Shown piece after piece: positions 8,360-18,983 of a stretch of DNA of 64,000 bases. How positions within the stretch are numbered: position 1 is the stretch's first letter; each line of letters begins with the position of its first letter. Source of the stretch: Hyphomicrobiales bacterium (GTDB lineage: Bacteria > Pseudomonadota > Alphaproteobacteria > Rhizobiales > Beijerinckiaceae); the NCBI GenBank assembly GCA_027489535.1, contig JAIXZO010000018.1, positions 248,001 to 312,000 of the forward strand. Direction: 5' to 3'. The position numbers and the translations under genes are program-made. Below the pieces are notes generated by a model. It had not been told where the DNA came from. It searched no databases and saw only the letters and a program-made list of their open reading frames with translations.

Positions 8360-8914
8360 ATGCGTATCGTTGCCGGCCGCTTCAAAGGACGCAACTTGAC
8401 CGGACCGTCGTCCATGACGGTCCGGCCGACGTCCGATCGCGTGCGCGAGTCGCTCTTCAACGTGCTCGCGCACGGCTATGACGATCCGATCACGGGCGCG
8501 CGGGTGTTGGACCTGTTCGCCGGCACAGGCGCGTTGGGGCTGGAAGCCCTGTCGCGCGGTGCGGCGCACGTTCTGTTCGTCGACGACTCCGTGGAAGGCC
8601 GCGGCCTGATCCGCGCCAATGTCGAGACGCTCGGCGCTGCCGGCATGACCAAGGTTTTCCGGCGCGATGCCACCAAGCTCGGCGCGGTGCACCCCAACAA
8701 GCCGTTCTCTCTGGTGTTCTGCGACCCGCCTTACGGCAAGTGTCTCGGGGAGCAGGCGCTCGATTCCGCCTTGTCCGGCGGTTGGCTCACGCCCGACGCT
8801 CTGATCGTCGTCGAAGAGAACGTCGAGGTCGACTTCAAGCTGCCCGACGGCTTGGAAGAGCTTGAAAAGCGTGTTTACGGCGACACGCAGGTCGTCTTCG
8901 CCAAGCTCGCCTGA
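8360..8914 (+). CDS. rsmD: 16S rRNA (guanine(966)-N2)-methyltransferase
   Basis: A 184-residue SAM-dependent methyltransferase that modifies G966 of 16S rRNA. It begins MRIVAGRFKGR, the classic RsmD start, has the SAM loop LDLFAGTGALGLEALSRGA and the catalytic DPPYGK motif near residue 120. The ATG at 8360 was preferred to a TTG at 8339 inside the previous stop region because it matches the family N-terminus. The gene lies 17 bases behind the RluB-like gene, so two rRNA-modification genes are probably co-transcribed. Confidence 0.95.
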   Translation: MRIVAGRFKGRNLTGPSSMTVRPTSDRVRESLFNVLAHGYDDPITGARVLDLFAGTGALGLEALSRGAAHVLFVDDSVEGRGLIRANVETLGAAGMTKVFRRDATKLGAVHPNKPFSLVFCDPPYGKCLGEQALDSALSGGWLTPDALIVVEENVEVDFKLPDGLEELEKRVYGDTQVVFAKLA

Positions 8915-8934
8915 ACGTCATCCCCTCCCGGGCG

Positions 8935-10764
8935 TCAGCGTCGCCCGAACAACCGCTCGATGTCGTCCAGCTTCAATTCCACGTAAGTCGGCCGCCCGTG
9001 GTTGCACTGGCCGGAAAACGGCGTGGCCTCCATCTCGCGCAGCAGCGCGTTCATTTCCTCCGGCTTCATGCGCCGCCCCGCCCGCACGGAGTGATGGCAG
9101 GCGAAGGTCGCGAGCACGTGATCGAGCCGGTCTTCGAGCGCGAGGGCGGAGCCCCACTCCTCCATGCTCTCGGCCAGATCGCGCAGCAAGGCCGCCGCAT
9201 CGCCGCCTGCCAAAGCAGAAGGCACTTCCGAAATCGCAACGGCGCCCGGCCCGAAGCCTTCGATGACGAGGCCCAAGGCCCCCAGCACGTCGGCCTTGTC
9301 GACGAGCTTCGCGGCCTCGACGGGATCGAGATCGACCACGACCGGGATCAGCAGCATCTGCCGCTCGATGCCCCGCGCGGCACGCTCCCGCTTCAGCCGC
9401 TCGTAGACGAGCCGTTCATGCGCGGCGTGCTGATCGACGATGACGACGCCGTCGCGCGTCTGCGACACGATGTAGGTGTCGTGCAATTGCGCCCGCGCCG
9501 CGCCGAGCGGATGCGCGAGCAGCGCGGGATCGACGGCGGCATCTGCGCCGCGTCCATCGCTCTGCGGTACGAAAGCGGCGAACGCCGCCTGAGCCGCCTC
9601 CGCGAAGCCGCCAAGATGCCCCGGCGCGATTTCCCCCTCGGAGGGTGCGGCGGGCGACGTCCGCCAGTCCCATGAGGCGGGCCGGGGCGCGGAGTAGGAC
9701 GCGCCGTAGCTCGGGCGCAGCGCGTCCAAGGTCCGCGCCCCCACGGTATTCGCCGCCCGATGCCCCGCCGCGCCGAGCACCTGCTTCAACGCGCCCACGA
9801 TCAGCCCGCGCACCAGCCCGGGATCGCGGAAGCGGACCTCGCTCTTGGCCGGATGCACGTTCACGTCGACCATACGCGGCGGCACCGTGACGTAGAGCGC
9901 CGCGGCCGGATGGCGGCCGTTGGGCACGAGGTCGGCATAGGCGGCCTTGACCGCGCCCAGCAGCAGCTTGTCGCGCACCGGGCGGCCGTTCACATGGGCG
10001 TGGATCGCGCCCGCGGTGGCGCGGTGATCGGTCGCGAGCCCCGCGAAACCGGTGAGACCGGCTTCCTCGCGCATGGCATCGACCGGCAGGGCGTTCTCGA
10101 TGAAGGAGCGGCCGAGCACCTGACCCAATCGCTCGGACAACGCCGCCTCGTCGCTCTCCCCGCGCGCGGCGGGGTAATCGAGCGTCGTGACGCCGTCGCC
10201 GACCAGCGTGAAGCGCACGCGCGGATGTGCCATGGCGAGGCGCTTGACGATGTCGGCAACCGCCTGTGCCTCCGCCCGGTCGGTCTTGAGGAATTTCAAC
10301 CGGGCCGGCGTCGCGTAGAACAGGTCGGTCACCTCGACGCGCGTGCCGCGCTCGACGGCGGCGGGCCGTACGGCGTGCTTGCGGCCGGCATCGACCAGGA
10401 TCGCGGACCCGTGATCGGCATCCGCCCGCCGCGATGCGACGGCGAGCCGCGCGACCGAGCCGATGGAGGGCAACGCCTCGCCGCGAAAGCCGAGCGTGTC
10501 GATGCGGAAAAGGTCGCCGTCGGGGATCTTGGAGGTCGCGTGCCGCTCGACCGCGAGGTCGAGATCCTCCGGCGTCATGCCGAGCCCGTCGTCGACGACG
10601 CGGATCAGGCTGCGGCCGCCGTTCTCGATGACGATTTCAATGCGGCTTGCACCGGCATCGACGGCGTTCTCGACGAGCTCCTTCACGGCCGACGCCGGCC
10701 GCTCCACGACCTCGCCCGCCGCGATGCGGTCCACCAGAACGGGGTCGAGACGCCTGACGGTCAC
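8935..10764 (-). CDS. mutL: DNA mismatch repair protein MutL with endonuclease motif
   Basis: A 609-residue MutL. The N-terminal GHKL ATPase shows ELVENAVDAG, DDGLGM and LGFRGEALPSI. The C-terminal domain carries the nicking-endonuclease motif DQHAAHERLVYE (DQHA-x2-E-x4-E), together with ACHHSVRAG and a C-N-H-GRP variant of the zinc-binding motif. By established knowledge this marks a MutH-independent mismatch repair system. The ATG at 10764 gives the standard start MTVRRLDPVLVDRIAAGEVV. It is the last gene of the minus-strand ileS/M16 run and converges on rsmD with a 20-base gap. Confidence 0.96.
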   Translation of the reverse strand: MTVRRLDPVLVDRIAAGEVVERPASAVKELVENAVDAGASRIEIVIENGGRSLIRVVDDGLGMTPEDLDLAVERHATSKIPDGDLFRIDTLGFRGEALPSIGSVARLAVASRRADADHGSAILVDAGRKHAVRPAAVERGTRVEVTDLFYATPARLKFLKTDRAEAQAVADIVKRLAMAHPRVRFTLVGDGVTTLDYPAARGESDEAALSERLGQVLGRSFIENALPVDAMREEAGLTGFAGLATDHRATAGAIHAHVNGRPVRDKLLLGAVKAAYADLVPNGRHPAAALYVTVPPRMVDVNVHPAKSEVRFRDPGLVRGLIVGALKQVLGAAGHRAANTVGARTLDALRPSYGASYSAPRPASWDWRTSPAAPSEGEIAPGHLGGFAEAAQAAFAAFVPQSDGRGADAAVDPALLAHPLGAARAQLHDTYIVSQTRDGVVIVDQHAAHERLVYERLKRERAARGIERQMLLIPVVVDLDPVEAAKLVDKADVLGALGLVIEGFGPGAVAISEVPSALAGGDAAALLRDLAESMEEWGSALALEDRLDHVLATFACHHSVRAGRRMKPEEMNALLREMEATPFSGQCNHGRPTYVELKLDDIERLFGRR

Positions 10765-10860
10765 GGCAGCTCCGGAGGGAAGGAGGGAACGCGCCGGCGA
10801 GACGAATCGCCCGCCGGCCCGCCCATCCTACCCGGTCGGGCGCGGCGGATCAGCCGCCTC

Positions 10861-12147
10861 TCACATCCCGACGGGCTTGCCGACCACCGTCGTGAACACG
10901 CGGCCGTCGCCGAACAGGCGCTGCGCGGCTCGCTTGGCGTCCTCCGCGCTCACGGCATGCACCAGCGCGTTGCGGCGGTCCATGTAGTCGATGCCGAGGC
11001 CGTCGATCTGGACATGCACCAACTGGCTCGCGAGCTTCGTCGACGTGTCGAAGCGCAGCGCATAGGAGCCGGTGAGGTATTTCTTCGCCGTCGACAGCTC
11101 GTCCTCGCCCGGTCCGCTCTCGGCCAGCGAGGCGATTTCCGCCTCGATGATGCCGAGGCTCTCGGCCGCGCGCTCGTTTTTGGTCGAAGTGCCGCCCATG
11201 AACAGCGGCGCGCGGTCGAACGGCGCGAGCTGCGAATAGACCGAATAGGCCAATCCGCGCTTCTCGCGCACTTCGCGGAACAACCGCGACGAGAACACGC
11301 CGCCGCCGAAGACGTGATTGACGACGACCGCCGCCAGCCAATCCGGATCGTTGCGCGCAATCCCCGTGCCGCCGAAGCGGATCGAAGCCTGCGGGATGTC
11401 GAAATCGATGACCTTGCGCGTGCCGATGCCTTCGGGCTTTGCCGAGGGCACCGCAACGAGATCGGCGGTCGCGGGGAGCGATCCGAACACGCGGTCGAGC
11501 TCGGCCGCCAAACTCGCGGCGTCGATGGCGCCGACGACGGCGATCTTCAGCGTCGAACGCGCCAGCACGCGGGCACGAAACGCCGCGAGGTCGTCGCGGC
11601 CGATGGACGGCATCGACTCGAGCGAGCCCTTTACCGGGCGGCCATAGGCATGGCCCGGAAACGCCGAGGCGAACCAGGCGCGGTTGGCCATCGTGTCGGG
11701 ATCGGTCGATTCATGGCGCAGCCCGGCCATGATCTGCGAGCGCACGCGCTCGACGGGCTCGGCATCGAGCCGCGCCTCGTTCACCGCCAGCCGCAGCATC
11801 TCGAAGGCTTCGTCGCGATGCTTCGCGAGCGTGCGCATATGGCCGGAAAAGCCGTCCCGGTCCGCGCCGAAATGCAATTCGACGGCAAAGTCGTCGAGCC
11901 GCTCGTGGAACTGCGTCGAGTCATAGGGGCCCGCGCCTTCGTCCAGCACGCCCGCAAGCATGTGCGCGACGCCGGCCTTGCCTTCGGGATCCTGCGCGGA
12001 GCCGCCGAGCACGGCAAATTCGACCGCGATGAGCGGCACCGTGTAGTCTTCGACGAGCCACGCCTCGATGCCGCCGCCGGCGGAGACGCGCTGGATGCGG
12101 TCGGCGTATCGCGTGCCGCTCGTCTCGTTCACCGCAACGTTCATCAA
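10861..12147 (-). CDS. M16 peptidase family protein, zinc-site-less partner subunit
   Basis: A 428-residue pitrilysin-fold protein. At the position of the catalytic HxxEH it reads AHMLAGVLDEGAG, so the zinc site is absent. It keeps the substrate-binding Arg/Tyr motif near REKRGLAYSVYSQL. In the known two-subunit M16B enzymes one subunit holds the zinc site and the other the R/Y pair, so this should pair with the next gene. No signal peptide is obvious. Its start overlaps the stop of the active partner by 4 bases (ATGA), consistent with equal expression. Confidence 0.9.
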   Translation of the reverse strand: MMNVAVNETSGTRYADRIQRVSAGGGIEAWLVEDYTVPLIAVEFAVLGGSAQDPEGKAGVAHMLAGVLDEGAGPYDSTQFHERLDDFAVELHFGADRDGFSGHMRTLAKHRDEAFEMLRLAVNEARLDAEPVERVRSQIMAGLRHESTDPDTMANRAWFASAFPGHAYGRPVKGSLESMPSIGRDDLAAFRARVLARSTLKIAVVGAIDAASLAAELDRVFGSLPATADLVAVPSAKPEGIGTRKVIDFDIPQASIRFGGTGIARNDPDWLAAVVVNHVFGGGVFSSRLFREVREKRGLAYSVYSQLAPFDRAPLFMGGTSTKNERAAESLGIIEAEIASLAESGPGEDELSTAKKYLTGSYALRFDTSTKLASQLVHVQIDGLGIDYMDRRNALVHAVSAEDAKRAAQRLFGDGRVFTTVVGKPVGM

Positions 12148-13460
12148 GCCGCCTCGTCCTTCATGAGATAGCCGGTCACCGCCCGACGCTTGTCGAGCCG
12201 GCGCGCGGCTTCGATCACCTGTTCGGCGGTGACGGCTTCGACGGCGTCGGGCCAGCGCTGCACGTCTTCGATGGTCGAGCCGGTGGCGAGGGCGGAGCCG
12301 TACATCCGCGCGAGCGAGGACTGGCTGTCCTGCGCATAGGCCGCGTCCGCGATGAGGCGGGTCTTGGCGCGTGCCAATTCCTTGTCGCTCACGCCTTCGG
12401 CGATGAATTCCGCCAAGGCTTCGTCGAGCGCGGCGGCGAGCGCCTCGAGATCGGTGCCGGGCATCGGGACGGCATAGAGCAGCAGGCGCGAGGGATCGAC
12501 GGCCGTCGACTGGTACCAGCCGCCCGCCGCCACCGCGACGCGCTTCTCGATGACGAGGCGCTTGTGCAGCCGCCCCGTCTGGCTCGCGGCGAGGATCTGC
12601 AGCATCACGTCCAAGGCTTCCGCCTCGCCCGGCGCGCCGGTGGTGTAGGAGGGCACGATCCAGCAGCGTTGCAGCGAAGGCTGTTCGACCTTCGGGTCGG
12701 CGAGTGTGACGAGGCGCGACGCCTTGAGTTCCGGCTCGCGGGGGCGACGGCGTACCGGCGGCTCGCCGCGCGGCGGAATGCGGCCATAGGTCGCCTCGGC
12801 ATGGACGAGCACCTCTTCCGCGGTCACGTCGCCCGCCACGATCAGGATGGCGTTTTCCGGGGTGTAGAAGCGCCGGTAATAGTTGAGCGCGTCCTCGCGG
12901 TGCAGGTCTTCGATCTCGTGCATCCAGCCGATGATCGGCGTGCCGTAGGGGTGGTGCGCGTAGAGCGCGGCCGCGACGGCCTCTCCGAGCTGTGCCGCGG
13001 GGTCGGTATCCGTCCGCATGCGACGCTCTTCCAGCACCACGTCGCGTTCGGGCGAGACGACGTCATCCGACAACACGAGCCCGGTCATCCGGTCGGACTC
13101 GAATTCCATCATCGTGCGCAGGTGCTCGCGCGCGGTGCGCTGGTAATACGCCGTGTAATCGAGCGAGGTGAAGGCGTTTTCCTGCCCGCCGAGCTCCGTC
13201 ACCATGTCGGAGAACGCGCCCTGCGGATGCTTATCGGTCCCCTTGAACATCAGGTGTTCGAGGAAATGCGCGATGCCGGACTTGCCGACCGGATCGTCGG
13301 CCGAACCGTTGCGATACCAGATCATGTGCGTGACCACCGGCGAACGGTGATCGGGAATGGTCACGACCTGCAGGCCGTTGTGGAGCGTCACCGTCGAAAG
13401 CGCCGGAGCGGGACGGTCGGCGGGAGACGAGGCCCCGTCGACGAGCGAGACGTCGGTCAT
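12144..13460 (-). CDS. M16 zinc metallopeptidase, catalytic subunit
   Basis: A 438-residue M16B peptidase related to mitochondrial processing peptidase beta. The zinc/catalytic motif is HFLEHLMFKGT (H65, E68, H69), followed by the more distal glutamate region SPERDVVLEERRMR. It starts at ATG 13460, 68 bases downstream of the small secreted protein gene on the same strand. The active/inactive pair is typical of alphaproteobacteria and is thought to degrade or process peptides; the true substrate is not shown by the sequence. Confidence 0.94.
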   Translation of the reverse strand: MTDVSLVDGASSPADRPAPALSTVTLHNGLQVVTIPDHRSPVVTHMIWYRNGSADDPVGKSGIAHFLEHLMFKGTDKHPQGAFSDMVTELGGQENAFTSLDYTAYYQRTAREHLRTMMEFESDRMTGLVLSDDVVSPERDVVLEERRMRTDTDPAAQLGEAVAAALYAHHPYGTPIIGWMHEIEDLHREDALNYYRRFYTPENAILIVAGDVTAEEVLVHAEATYGRIPPRGEPPVRRRPREPELKASRLVTLADPKVEQPSLQRCWIVPSYTTGAPGEAEALDVMLQILAASQTGRLHKRLVIEKRVAVAAGGWYQSTAVDPSRLLLYAVPMPGTDLEALAAALDEALAEFIAEGVSDKELARAKTRLIADAAYAQDSQSSLARMYGSALATGSTIEDVQRWPDAVEAVTAEQVIEAARRLDKRRAVTGYLMKDEAA

Positions 13461-13528
13461 GAACGATCAACCTGCGATCTTGAAGAACGGAAAGGAACGT
13501 CGTGAACGGGCCATACCGGGCCCGAAAA

Positions 13529-14164
13529 TCACGGCTTCTTGTTGAACGTGCTGAAGGGGTCGCCCATTTCGCGATCCGACAACATCTTGGGCCCCTCGCC
13601 CTTCGGCGCGCTGACAGGGGCTCCGGCGGCGGGACGGCGATAGCCGGTCGGAGGATCGGTCAGCCATTGGCGGGTCGGCTCGATGGGGCCTGCGGCCACG
13701 CTCTGGCGTTCGCGCGCCTCACGGTCGATGGTCCGCATCTCCTGGTTCGACAGAACCGGACGGTCGATCATGTTGCGCTCGGGCGTTCCGTCGGGCACGC
13801 CGAGACCCGCCCGACGACCGCCGCGCATCTCATCGACCGAGAGCACGGGGTTCTTGGACAGGCCGTTGGCCTCGGGCTCGGGAATCTTCTTCTTCGCCTC
13901 GGCGGCCTTGCGCGCCGCAACATCCGGGTCTTTCGGCCAATTCGGATTGCGAGCGGAGGCAGGCTCCTGCGGCGCACGCAATTGCAGCTTCGGCGGCACG
14001 ACCAAGGGCGCGCGCTCGCGATACTCGATCTCGGGCTTCTCATCGGAAATGCCGAGCAGCCCCTTGGCCAAGTCCAGCACGCCCTGCGCGCTCGCGGGCT
14101 GCGCAAACGCGAAAGCGGCGACCAAGCCGAACAGAACCGGTCCGAAACGCCGTATCTTCATCAT
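13529..14164 (-). CDS. Secreted protein of unknown function (possibly DUF3035-like)
   Basis: A 211-residue protein with an N-terminal signal peptide (MMKIRRFGPVLFGLVAAFAF, cleavage likely after AQPASA). The mature part begins with a short amphipathic GVLDLAKGLLG stretch, then RAPLVVPPKLQLRAP, which resembles DUF3035/BamF proteins found between lspA and M16 genes in alphaproteobacteria. Unlike those lipoproteins there is no lipobox cysteine. The rest is Pro/Arg/Glu-rich and probably extended. Two adjacent ATGs are possible starts. It lies between lspA and the M16 pair on one strand. Family assignment is tentative. Confidence 0.7.
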   Translation of the reverse strand: MMKIRRFGPVLFGLVAAFAFAQPASAQGVLDLAKGLLGISDEKPEIEYRERAPLVVPPKLQLRAPQEPASARNPNWPKDPDVAARKAAEAKKKIPEPEANGLSKNPVLSVDEMRGGRRAGLGVPDGTPERNMIDRPVLSNQEMRTIDREARERQSVAAGPIEPTRQWLTDPPTGYRRPAAGAPVSAPKGEGPKMLSDREMGDPFSTFNKKP

Positions 14165-14240
14165 CTGCGGGCTCCCTCGTCGATCAAACCGCCACGCGGC
14201 AATCGTAGTGATGAATTGCCTGCACGTCGAAAATGGGGCG

Positions 14241-14774
14241 TCAAAGCGGATCGCCGTCCGGGCTCGGCCGGCGCTCGTCGCTCCGGTAGGAGTCATACAG
14301 AAGCAGCACGACACCCGCAACGATGGCGGCGTCCGCAACGTTGAACACGTACCAGGACCATTCGCCCCAATGCAGGTGAATGAAGTCGGCCACCGCGCCG
14401 TAGGCGACGCGGTCGACCGCATTGCCGATCGCGCCGCCGAGCAGCAAGGCCAGCGCGGTCGCCAGACGGGTCGTCTCCGCCCGCATCATCCAGATCGCGA
14501 TGCCGATGGAGGCGAGGATCGACAGCACCACCAGAGCCCAACGGCCGATTTCGCTTTCCTGCTGGAACAGCCCGTAGGAAATGCCGCGGTTCCACACCAT
14601 CACGACGTCGAGAAACGGCAAGAGCCGGATCGGCTCGTTCATCTCGATGTCGATCACGAACAGCACGAACAGCTTCGTCGCCTGATCGAGCACGAAGACG
14701 GCCGCGGCGAGGCGCGCACCGAAATGGGCACAGGCGGAGAGCGCCCCTGCGGTCCTCACCGCGTCGGCCGTCAC
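14241..14774 (-). CDS. lspA: Lipoprotein signal peptidase
   Basis: A 177-residue inner-membrane aspartyl protease that removes signal peptides from prolipoproteins. Four membrane segments are visible, with the conserved N-R-G of [11 protein letters not shown] and the two catalytic aspartates in GNAVDR and FNVADAAI. The start is a GTG at 14774 overlapping the ileS stop as GTGA, so translation is probably coupled to ileS. The C-terminal tail is short and charged ([12 protein letters not shown]). Confidence 0.94.
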   Translation of the reverse strand: MTADAVRTAGALSACAHFGARLAAAVFVLDQATKLFVLFVIDIEMNEPIRLLPFLDVVMVWNRGISYGLFQQESEIGRWALVVLSILASIGIAIWMMRAETTRLATALALLLGGAIGNAVDRVAYGAVADFIHLHWGEWSWYVFNVADAAIVAGVVLLLYDSYRSDERRPSPDGDPL

Positions 14775-17770
14775 GCCGCCGCCCGGGCGGCGTCCCACTC
14801 GCGCAGCGCCTCGGCGTCGCGCGGCGTCACGTCCGGATATTCGGGATCCGCGCCCACTTCGGTCGTCCACCGCCAGGAGCGGGCGCATTTGCGCCCCTCG
14901 GCCCGGCGCGACACCACGGCCGTGCCGGGAACGTCGTCGAGACGGAACGCGTCGTCCGGCGCCGCGCCCGTCGTCACGGTAATCGCGGAGGTGATGCACA
15001 CGTCGGCAAAGTCCACGGTGCCTAGCAGCGCCGCGAGGTCCTTGTCCTCGACATGCACGACGGGAGCCGCTTCGAGCGATGCGCCGATGCGCTTTTGCGC
15101 GCGTTCGATCTCGAGCGCGCCGGTCACGACGCGCCGCACGCGGCGGATGTCGGCCCATTTCTTCGCCAGCGCGTCGTCGCGCCACGCCTCGGGCGTGTCC
15201 GGGAACGTCATCAGATGCACCGAGCCCTCGGCGGTCTGGCGGCGTTCCATCCACGCTTCTTCGGCCGTGAAGACGAGGATCGGCGCGAGCCAGCACACCA
15301 CGCGGTCGAAGATCAGATCGACGGCCGTTAAGGCCGCGCGGCGGCGCTCGCTCGAGCGCGGGTCGCAATACAGGACGTCCTTGCGCACGTCGAAATAGAA
15401 CGAGGACAGATCGAGCGTCATGAACGAGGAGAGCGTCGCGACCACGCGCTTGTAATCGAAGTAGCGATAGGCCTCGCGCACCGCCGCATCCACCTCGACG
15501 AGGCGATGCAGCATTACGCGTTCCAGTTCCGGCATGTCCTTGAAGGCCACGTCGTGCGCGCGCTCGTGATGCGCCAGCGTGCCGAGCATCCAGCGCAGCG
15601 TGTTGCGGAGCTTCCGGTACGTGTCGGCGAAGGTCTTGATGATTTCCGGGCCGATGCGCAGATCGTCGGAATAATCCGCCGCCGCTACCCAGAGACGCAG
15701 GATGTCCGCACCGGAGTCGCGGATCACGTCCTGCGGCGCGGTGACGTTGCCCTTCGACTTCGACATCTTCTCGCCCTTCTCGTCGAGAACGAAGCCGTGC
15801 GTCAGCACGACGTCGTAGGGCGCGCGGCCGCGCGTGCCGCAACTCTCGAGCAGCGAGGAGTGGAACCAGCCGCGGTGCTGATCCGACCCTTCGAGATACA
15901 TCACCGTATCGCGTCCGCCCTCGATCACGCGCTTCACGCCGGCCAGACCGGGGAAATTCTTCGGGTCTTCGAGCGTGAAGGCGTGCGTCGAACCGGAATC
16001 GAACCACACGTCGAGCACGTCGTAGACGGGCGTCCACTGCGCCGGATCGTCGACGAAGCCTTCGAGGAAGCGACGGGGATCGGCGGAGAACCACGCGTCC
16101 GCGCCTTCGGCCTCGAACGCCGCGCCGATGCGCGCGACAAGCTCGCCGCTGCGCGCGAAGTCCGGTCCCGGCGCGAGATCGGTCACGTTGCCGTTGCCGT
16201 CCTCGCGGATGAAGACCGTGATCGGCACGCCCCAAGCGCGCTGGCGCGAGATGACCCAATCGGGCCGGTTCTCGATCATCCCGCGAATGCGGTTTTCCCC
16301 CGCAGCCGGCACCCAGCGCGTTTCGCCGATGGCCTTCAGCGCGACCTCGCGCAGCGAACGGTCGCCCAGCGCGGATACCGGGCGATCCATGCCGATGAAC
16401 CATTGCGGCGTGTTGCGGAAGAGCAGCGGAGCCTTCGAGCGCCACGAATGCGGATAGGAATGCACCAGCCGGCCGCGCGCCACCAGCCCGCCGACTTCCG
16501 TCAGCTTCTCGATGACCCGCTTGTTGGCGTCGCCGTCCTTGCCCTTGTCGTCGAACACGCGTGCGCCGGCGAACAGCTTCACCTGCGGGTAATAGCTGCC
16601 GTCCGCCGCGACGGTGTGCGGCACTTCATGCGTGCCCGCGGCGGCGAAGGCCTCGCGATTGTTGATGAAGGTGATGTAGTCGTCCGCGCCATGGCCCGGG
16701 GCGGTATGCACGAAGCCCGTGCCCGCATCGTCGGTCACGTAGTCGGCGGGCACCATCGGCACGTCGAAATCATAGAAGCCGTCCGCGCCTTCGATACCCT
16801 TGAACGGGTGCGAGCAGGTCTTGATGAAGGCCGGATCGACCTCGCGGATGCGCGTGAAGCTTTCGACCTTGGCGGACTTCATCACGTCTTCGGCGAGCTT
16901 GTCGGCGATCACGTAGAGGTCGCCGAGCTTGGCCCAATTGCCCTCGGGCGTGCCCGTCACCTTGTAGAGGCCGTAGGTGATGCCGGTGGAATAAGCGATG
17001 GCGCGGTTGGCCGGGATCGTCCAGGGCGTCGTCGTCCAGATCAGCACGAAGGCGTCCGAAAGCGTGACGTCGAGCACGTCCAGCGCCTTGAACTTCACCC
17101 AGATCGTCGACGACGTATGCTCGTGATACTCCACTTCGGCCTCGGCCAAGGCGGTGCGCTCGACCACGGACCACATCACGGGCTTGGAGCCGCGATACAA
17201 CTGCCCGGTCGAGGCGAAGGCCATCAATTCGCGCGCGATCTGCGCTTCGGCCGGATAGGCCATGGTCGCATAGGGATGCGCCCAATCGCCTTCGACGCCG
17301 AGGCGCTTGAACTCCTCGCGCTGCACGGACAGCCAATGCTCGGCGAAGGTACGGCATTCCTTGCGGAATTCGACGATCGCCACCTCGTCCTTGTTCTTGC
17401 CCTTCTTGCGGTACTCTTCCTCGATCTTCCATTCGATCGGCAGGCCGTGGCAGTCCCAGCCCGGCACATAGTTGGAGTCGTAACCGAGAAAACCCTGCGA
17501 GCGGACGACGAGGTCCTTCAGGATCTTGTTGAGCGCGTGGCCGATATGGATGTTGCCGTTCGCATAGGGCGGGCCGTCATGCAGCACGAACTTGTCGCGG
17601 CCCTTGGCGCTCTCGCGCATCCGCGCGTAGAGGTCCATCTGCGTCCAGCGTTCGAGAAGCGCGGGCTCGCGCTGCGGCAGCCCCGCCCGCATCGGAAACT
17701 CCGTCTGCGGCAGAAACAGCGTCTCGGAATAATCGCGCACCGCTTTCGCGGCTTCGGAAGCGTCGTTCAT
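14771..17770 (-). CDS. ileS: Isoleucyl-tRNA synthetase
   Basis: A 999-residue class I aminoacyl-tRNA synthetase. The HIGH motif is at residues 75-78 ([10 protein letters not shown]) and KMSKSKGN lies near residue 668. The editing domain and the C-terminal tRNA-binding region are present. The C-terminus ends GRKCARSW without the full cysteine zinc finger of many bacterial enzymes, which fits other rhizobial IleS. The frame is open upstream, but the ATG at 17770 ([11 protein letters not shown]) fits the family best. ribF lies 94 bases upstream and lspA overlaps downstream. Confidence 0.97.
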   Translation of the reverse strand: MNDASEAAKAVRDYSETLFLPQTEFPMRAGLPQREPALLERWTQMDLYARMRESAKGRDKFVLHDGPPYANGNIHIGHALNKILKDLVVRSQGFLGYDSNYVPGWDCHGLPIEWKIEEEYRKKGKNKDEVAIVEFRKECRTFAEHWLSVQREEFKRLGVEGDWAHPYATMAYPAEAQIARELMAFASTGQLYRGSKPVMWSVVERTALAEAEVEYHEHTSSTIWVKFKALDVLDVTLSDAFVLIWTTTPWTIPANRAIAYSTGITYGLYKVTGTPEGNWAKLGDLYVIADKLAEDVMKSAKVESFTRIREVDPAFIKTCSHPFKGIEGADGFYDFDVPMVPADYVTDDAGTGFVHTAPGHGADDYITFINNREAFAAAGTHEVPHTVAADGSYYPQVKLFAGARVFDDKGKDGDANKRVIEKLTEVGGLVARGRLVHSYPHSWRSKAPLLFRNTPQWFIGMDRPVSALGDRSLREVALKAIGETRWVPAAGENRIRGMIENRPDWVISRQRAWGVPITVFIREDGNGNVTDLAPGPDFARSGELVARIGAAFEAEGADAWFSADPRRFLEGFVDDPAQWTPVYDVLDVWFDSGSTHAFTLEDPKNFPGLAGVKRVIEGGRDTVMYLEGSDQHRGWFHSSLLESCGTRGRAPYDVVLTHGFVLDEKGEKMSKSKGNVTAPQDVIRDSGADILRLWVAAADYSDDLRIGPEIIKTFADTYRKLRNTLRWMLGTLAHHERAHDVAFKDMPELERVMLHRLVEVDAAVREAYRYFDYKRVVATLSSFMTLDLSSFYFDVRKDVLYCDPRSSERRRAALTAVDLIFDRVVCWLAPILVFTAEEAWMERRQTAEGSVHLMTFPDTPEAWRDDALAKKWADIRRVRRVVTGALEIERAQKRIGASLEAAPVVHVEDKDLAALLGTVDFADVCITSAITVTTGAAPDDAFRLDDVPGTAVVSRRAEGRKCARSWRWTTEVGADPEYPDVTPRDAEALREWDAARAAA

Positions 17771-17864
17771 GATGTCGAACCGTCTCGAAGCGACCCGGCA
17801 ACCCGGTCGCGGACCCCGCGCAGGACTTAGAGCATTCCCGCGCCGGACGCCATACGCACCGCTC

Positions 17865-18866
17865 TCAGACCAACGGCAGCAGGCTGGGGGCCGGCACGTC
17901 CGCCGGTCGCGCCAAAGCCGCCTTGGCAAGCCCGGAATCCACGTCCATCCGCGCGATCAGCGCCTCGACGGAATCGAATTTTTCTTCGCCGCGGATGAAG
18001 GCGCAGAACTCGACCTGCACGATCTTGCCGTAGAGATCGCCCGAAAAGTCGAACAGAAACGTCTCGAGCCGCGCCGCGCCGTCGTCGAAGGTGGGGCGTC
18101 GGCCGAAGCTCGCGACGCCGTCGCGCACCACGCCGTCCACCGCCATCCGCACGGCATAGATGCCGAGCGCGAGGCCGCAATCCTTCGGCAGCATCATGTT
18201 GGCCGTCGGGTAGCCGAGCAGCCGCCCGCGCTTGTCGCCGTGCGCGACCTCGCCCTGCACGAACCAGCGATATCCCAAAAGCCGCGCCGCGGTCTCCACG
18301 TCGGCATCGGCCAACGCCTTGCGGATCATGCTGGAGGACACGGGCTCGTCGCCCTCGTTCAGCGCTTCCACCACCTCCACCGGAACGCCCAAGCGGCGGC
18401 CGGTCTCGACGATCATATCCGGCGAACCTTCGCGCCCCTTGCCGAAATGGAAGTCGTGGCCGATCACGATGCCGCCGACGCCGAGGCGGCCGATCAGCAG
18501 CCCTTCGATGAAGCCGGTCGCGGACGTTCCCGCCAAGGCGCCGTCGAACGGCATCACCACAATGCCGTCGAGACCCAGCGCGCGCGCCACGGCTTCCTTG
18601 ACGCCCGGCGGCGTCAGGCGGAAGACCGGCTCGCCCGGTCGGAAAAACGTGCGCGGATGCGGCTCGAACGTCAGCAGGGCTACCGGGCGGCCCTCTCGGG
18701 CGGCCAAGGCGCGGGCGCGGCCGATCACGGCATGGTGACCCCGATGCAGCCCGTCGAAATTGCCGATCGCCACGACCGCGCCCGCCAGCGCGGCCGGAAG
18801 CGGCCCCGATGCGTCGGTGACGGTAAAGGCGGAAACCTCGCCCGGACGGGCATGGCTGATGGTCAT
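17865..18866 (-). CDS. ribF: Bifunctional riboflavin kinase / FAD synthetase
   Basis: A 333-residue enzyme making FMN and then FAD from riboflavin. The N-terminal adenylyltransferase domain has the nucleotide motif [11 protein letters not shown]; the C-terminal flavokinase domain has [12 protein letters not shown] and a late [11 protein letters not shown] segment. Length is typical. It starts at ATG 18866, 117 bases after the MaoC gene, and leads into ileS; the order ribF-ileS-lspA is widespread in proteobacteria. Confidence 0.96.
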   Translation of the reverse strand: MTISHARPGEVSAFTVTDASGPLPAALAGAVVAIGNFDGLHRGHHAVIGRARALAAREGRPVALLTFEPHPRTFFRPGEPVFRLTPPGVKEAVARALGLDGIVVMPFDGALAGTSATGFIEGLLIGRLGVGGIVIGHDFHFGKGREGSPDMIVETGRRLGVPVEVVEALNEGDEPVSSSMIRKALADADVETAARLLGYRWFVQGEVAHGDKRGRLLGYPTANMMLPKDCGLALGIYAVRMAVDGVVRDGVASFGRRPTFDDGAARLETFLFDFSGDLYGKIVQVEFCAFIRGEEKFDSVEALIARMDVDSGLAKAALARPADVPAPSLLPLV

Positions 18867-18983
18867 GGATCGGGGCTCGTCCGGTCATCGCCCGACGACG
18901 CGAACGGCGTCGCCTCGGGCGGCGGGAACGTGGCGCGCGAAGGGTGCGGGGTCAAGGGGCGCGGCGCGGGAGCCGACCGTCCA

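Noticed and set aside
10861-12147. Zinc-less M16 protein taken for a pseudogene
   Set aside because: The frame is intact, length is normal and the Arg/Tyr motif is kept. Inactive partner subunits are normal in this family.
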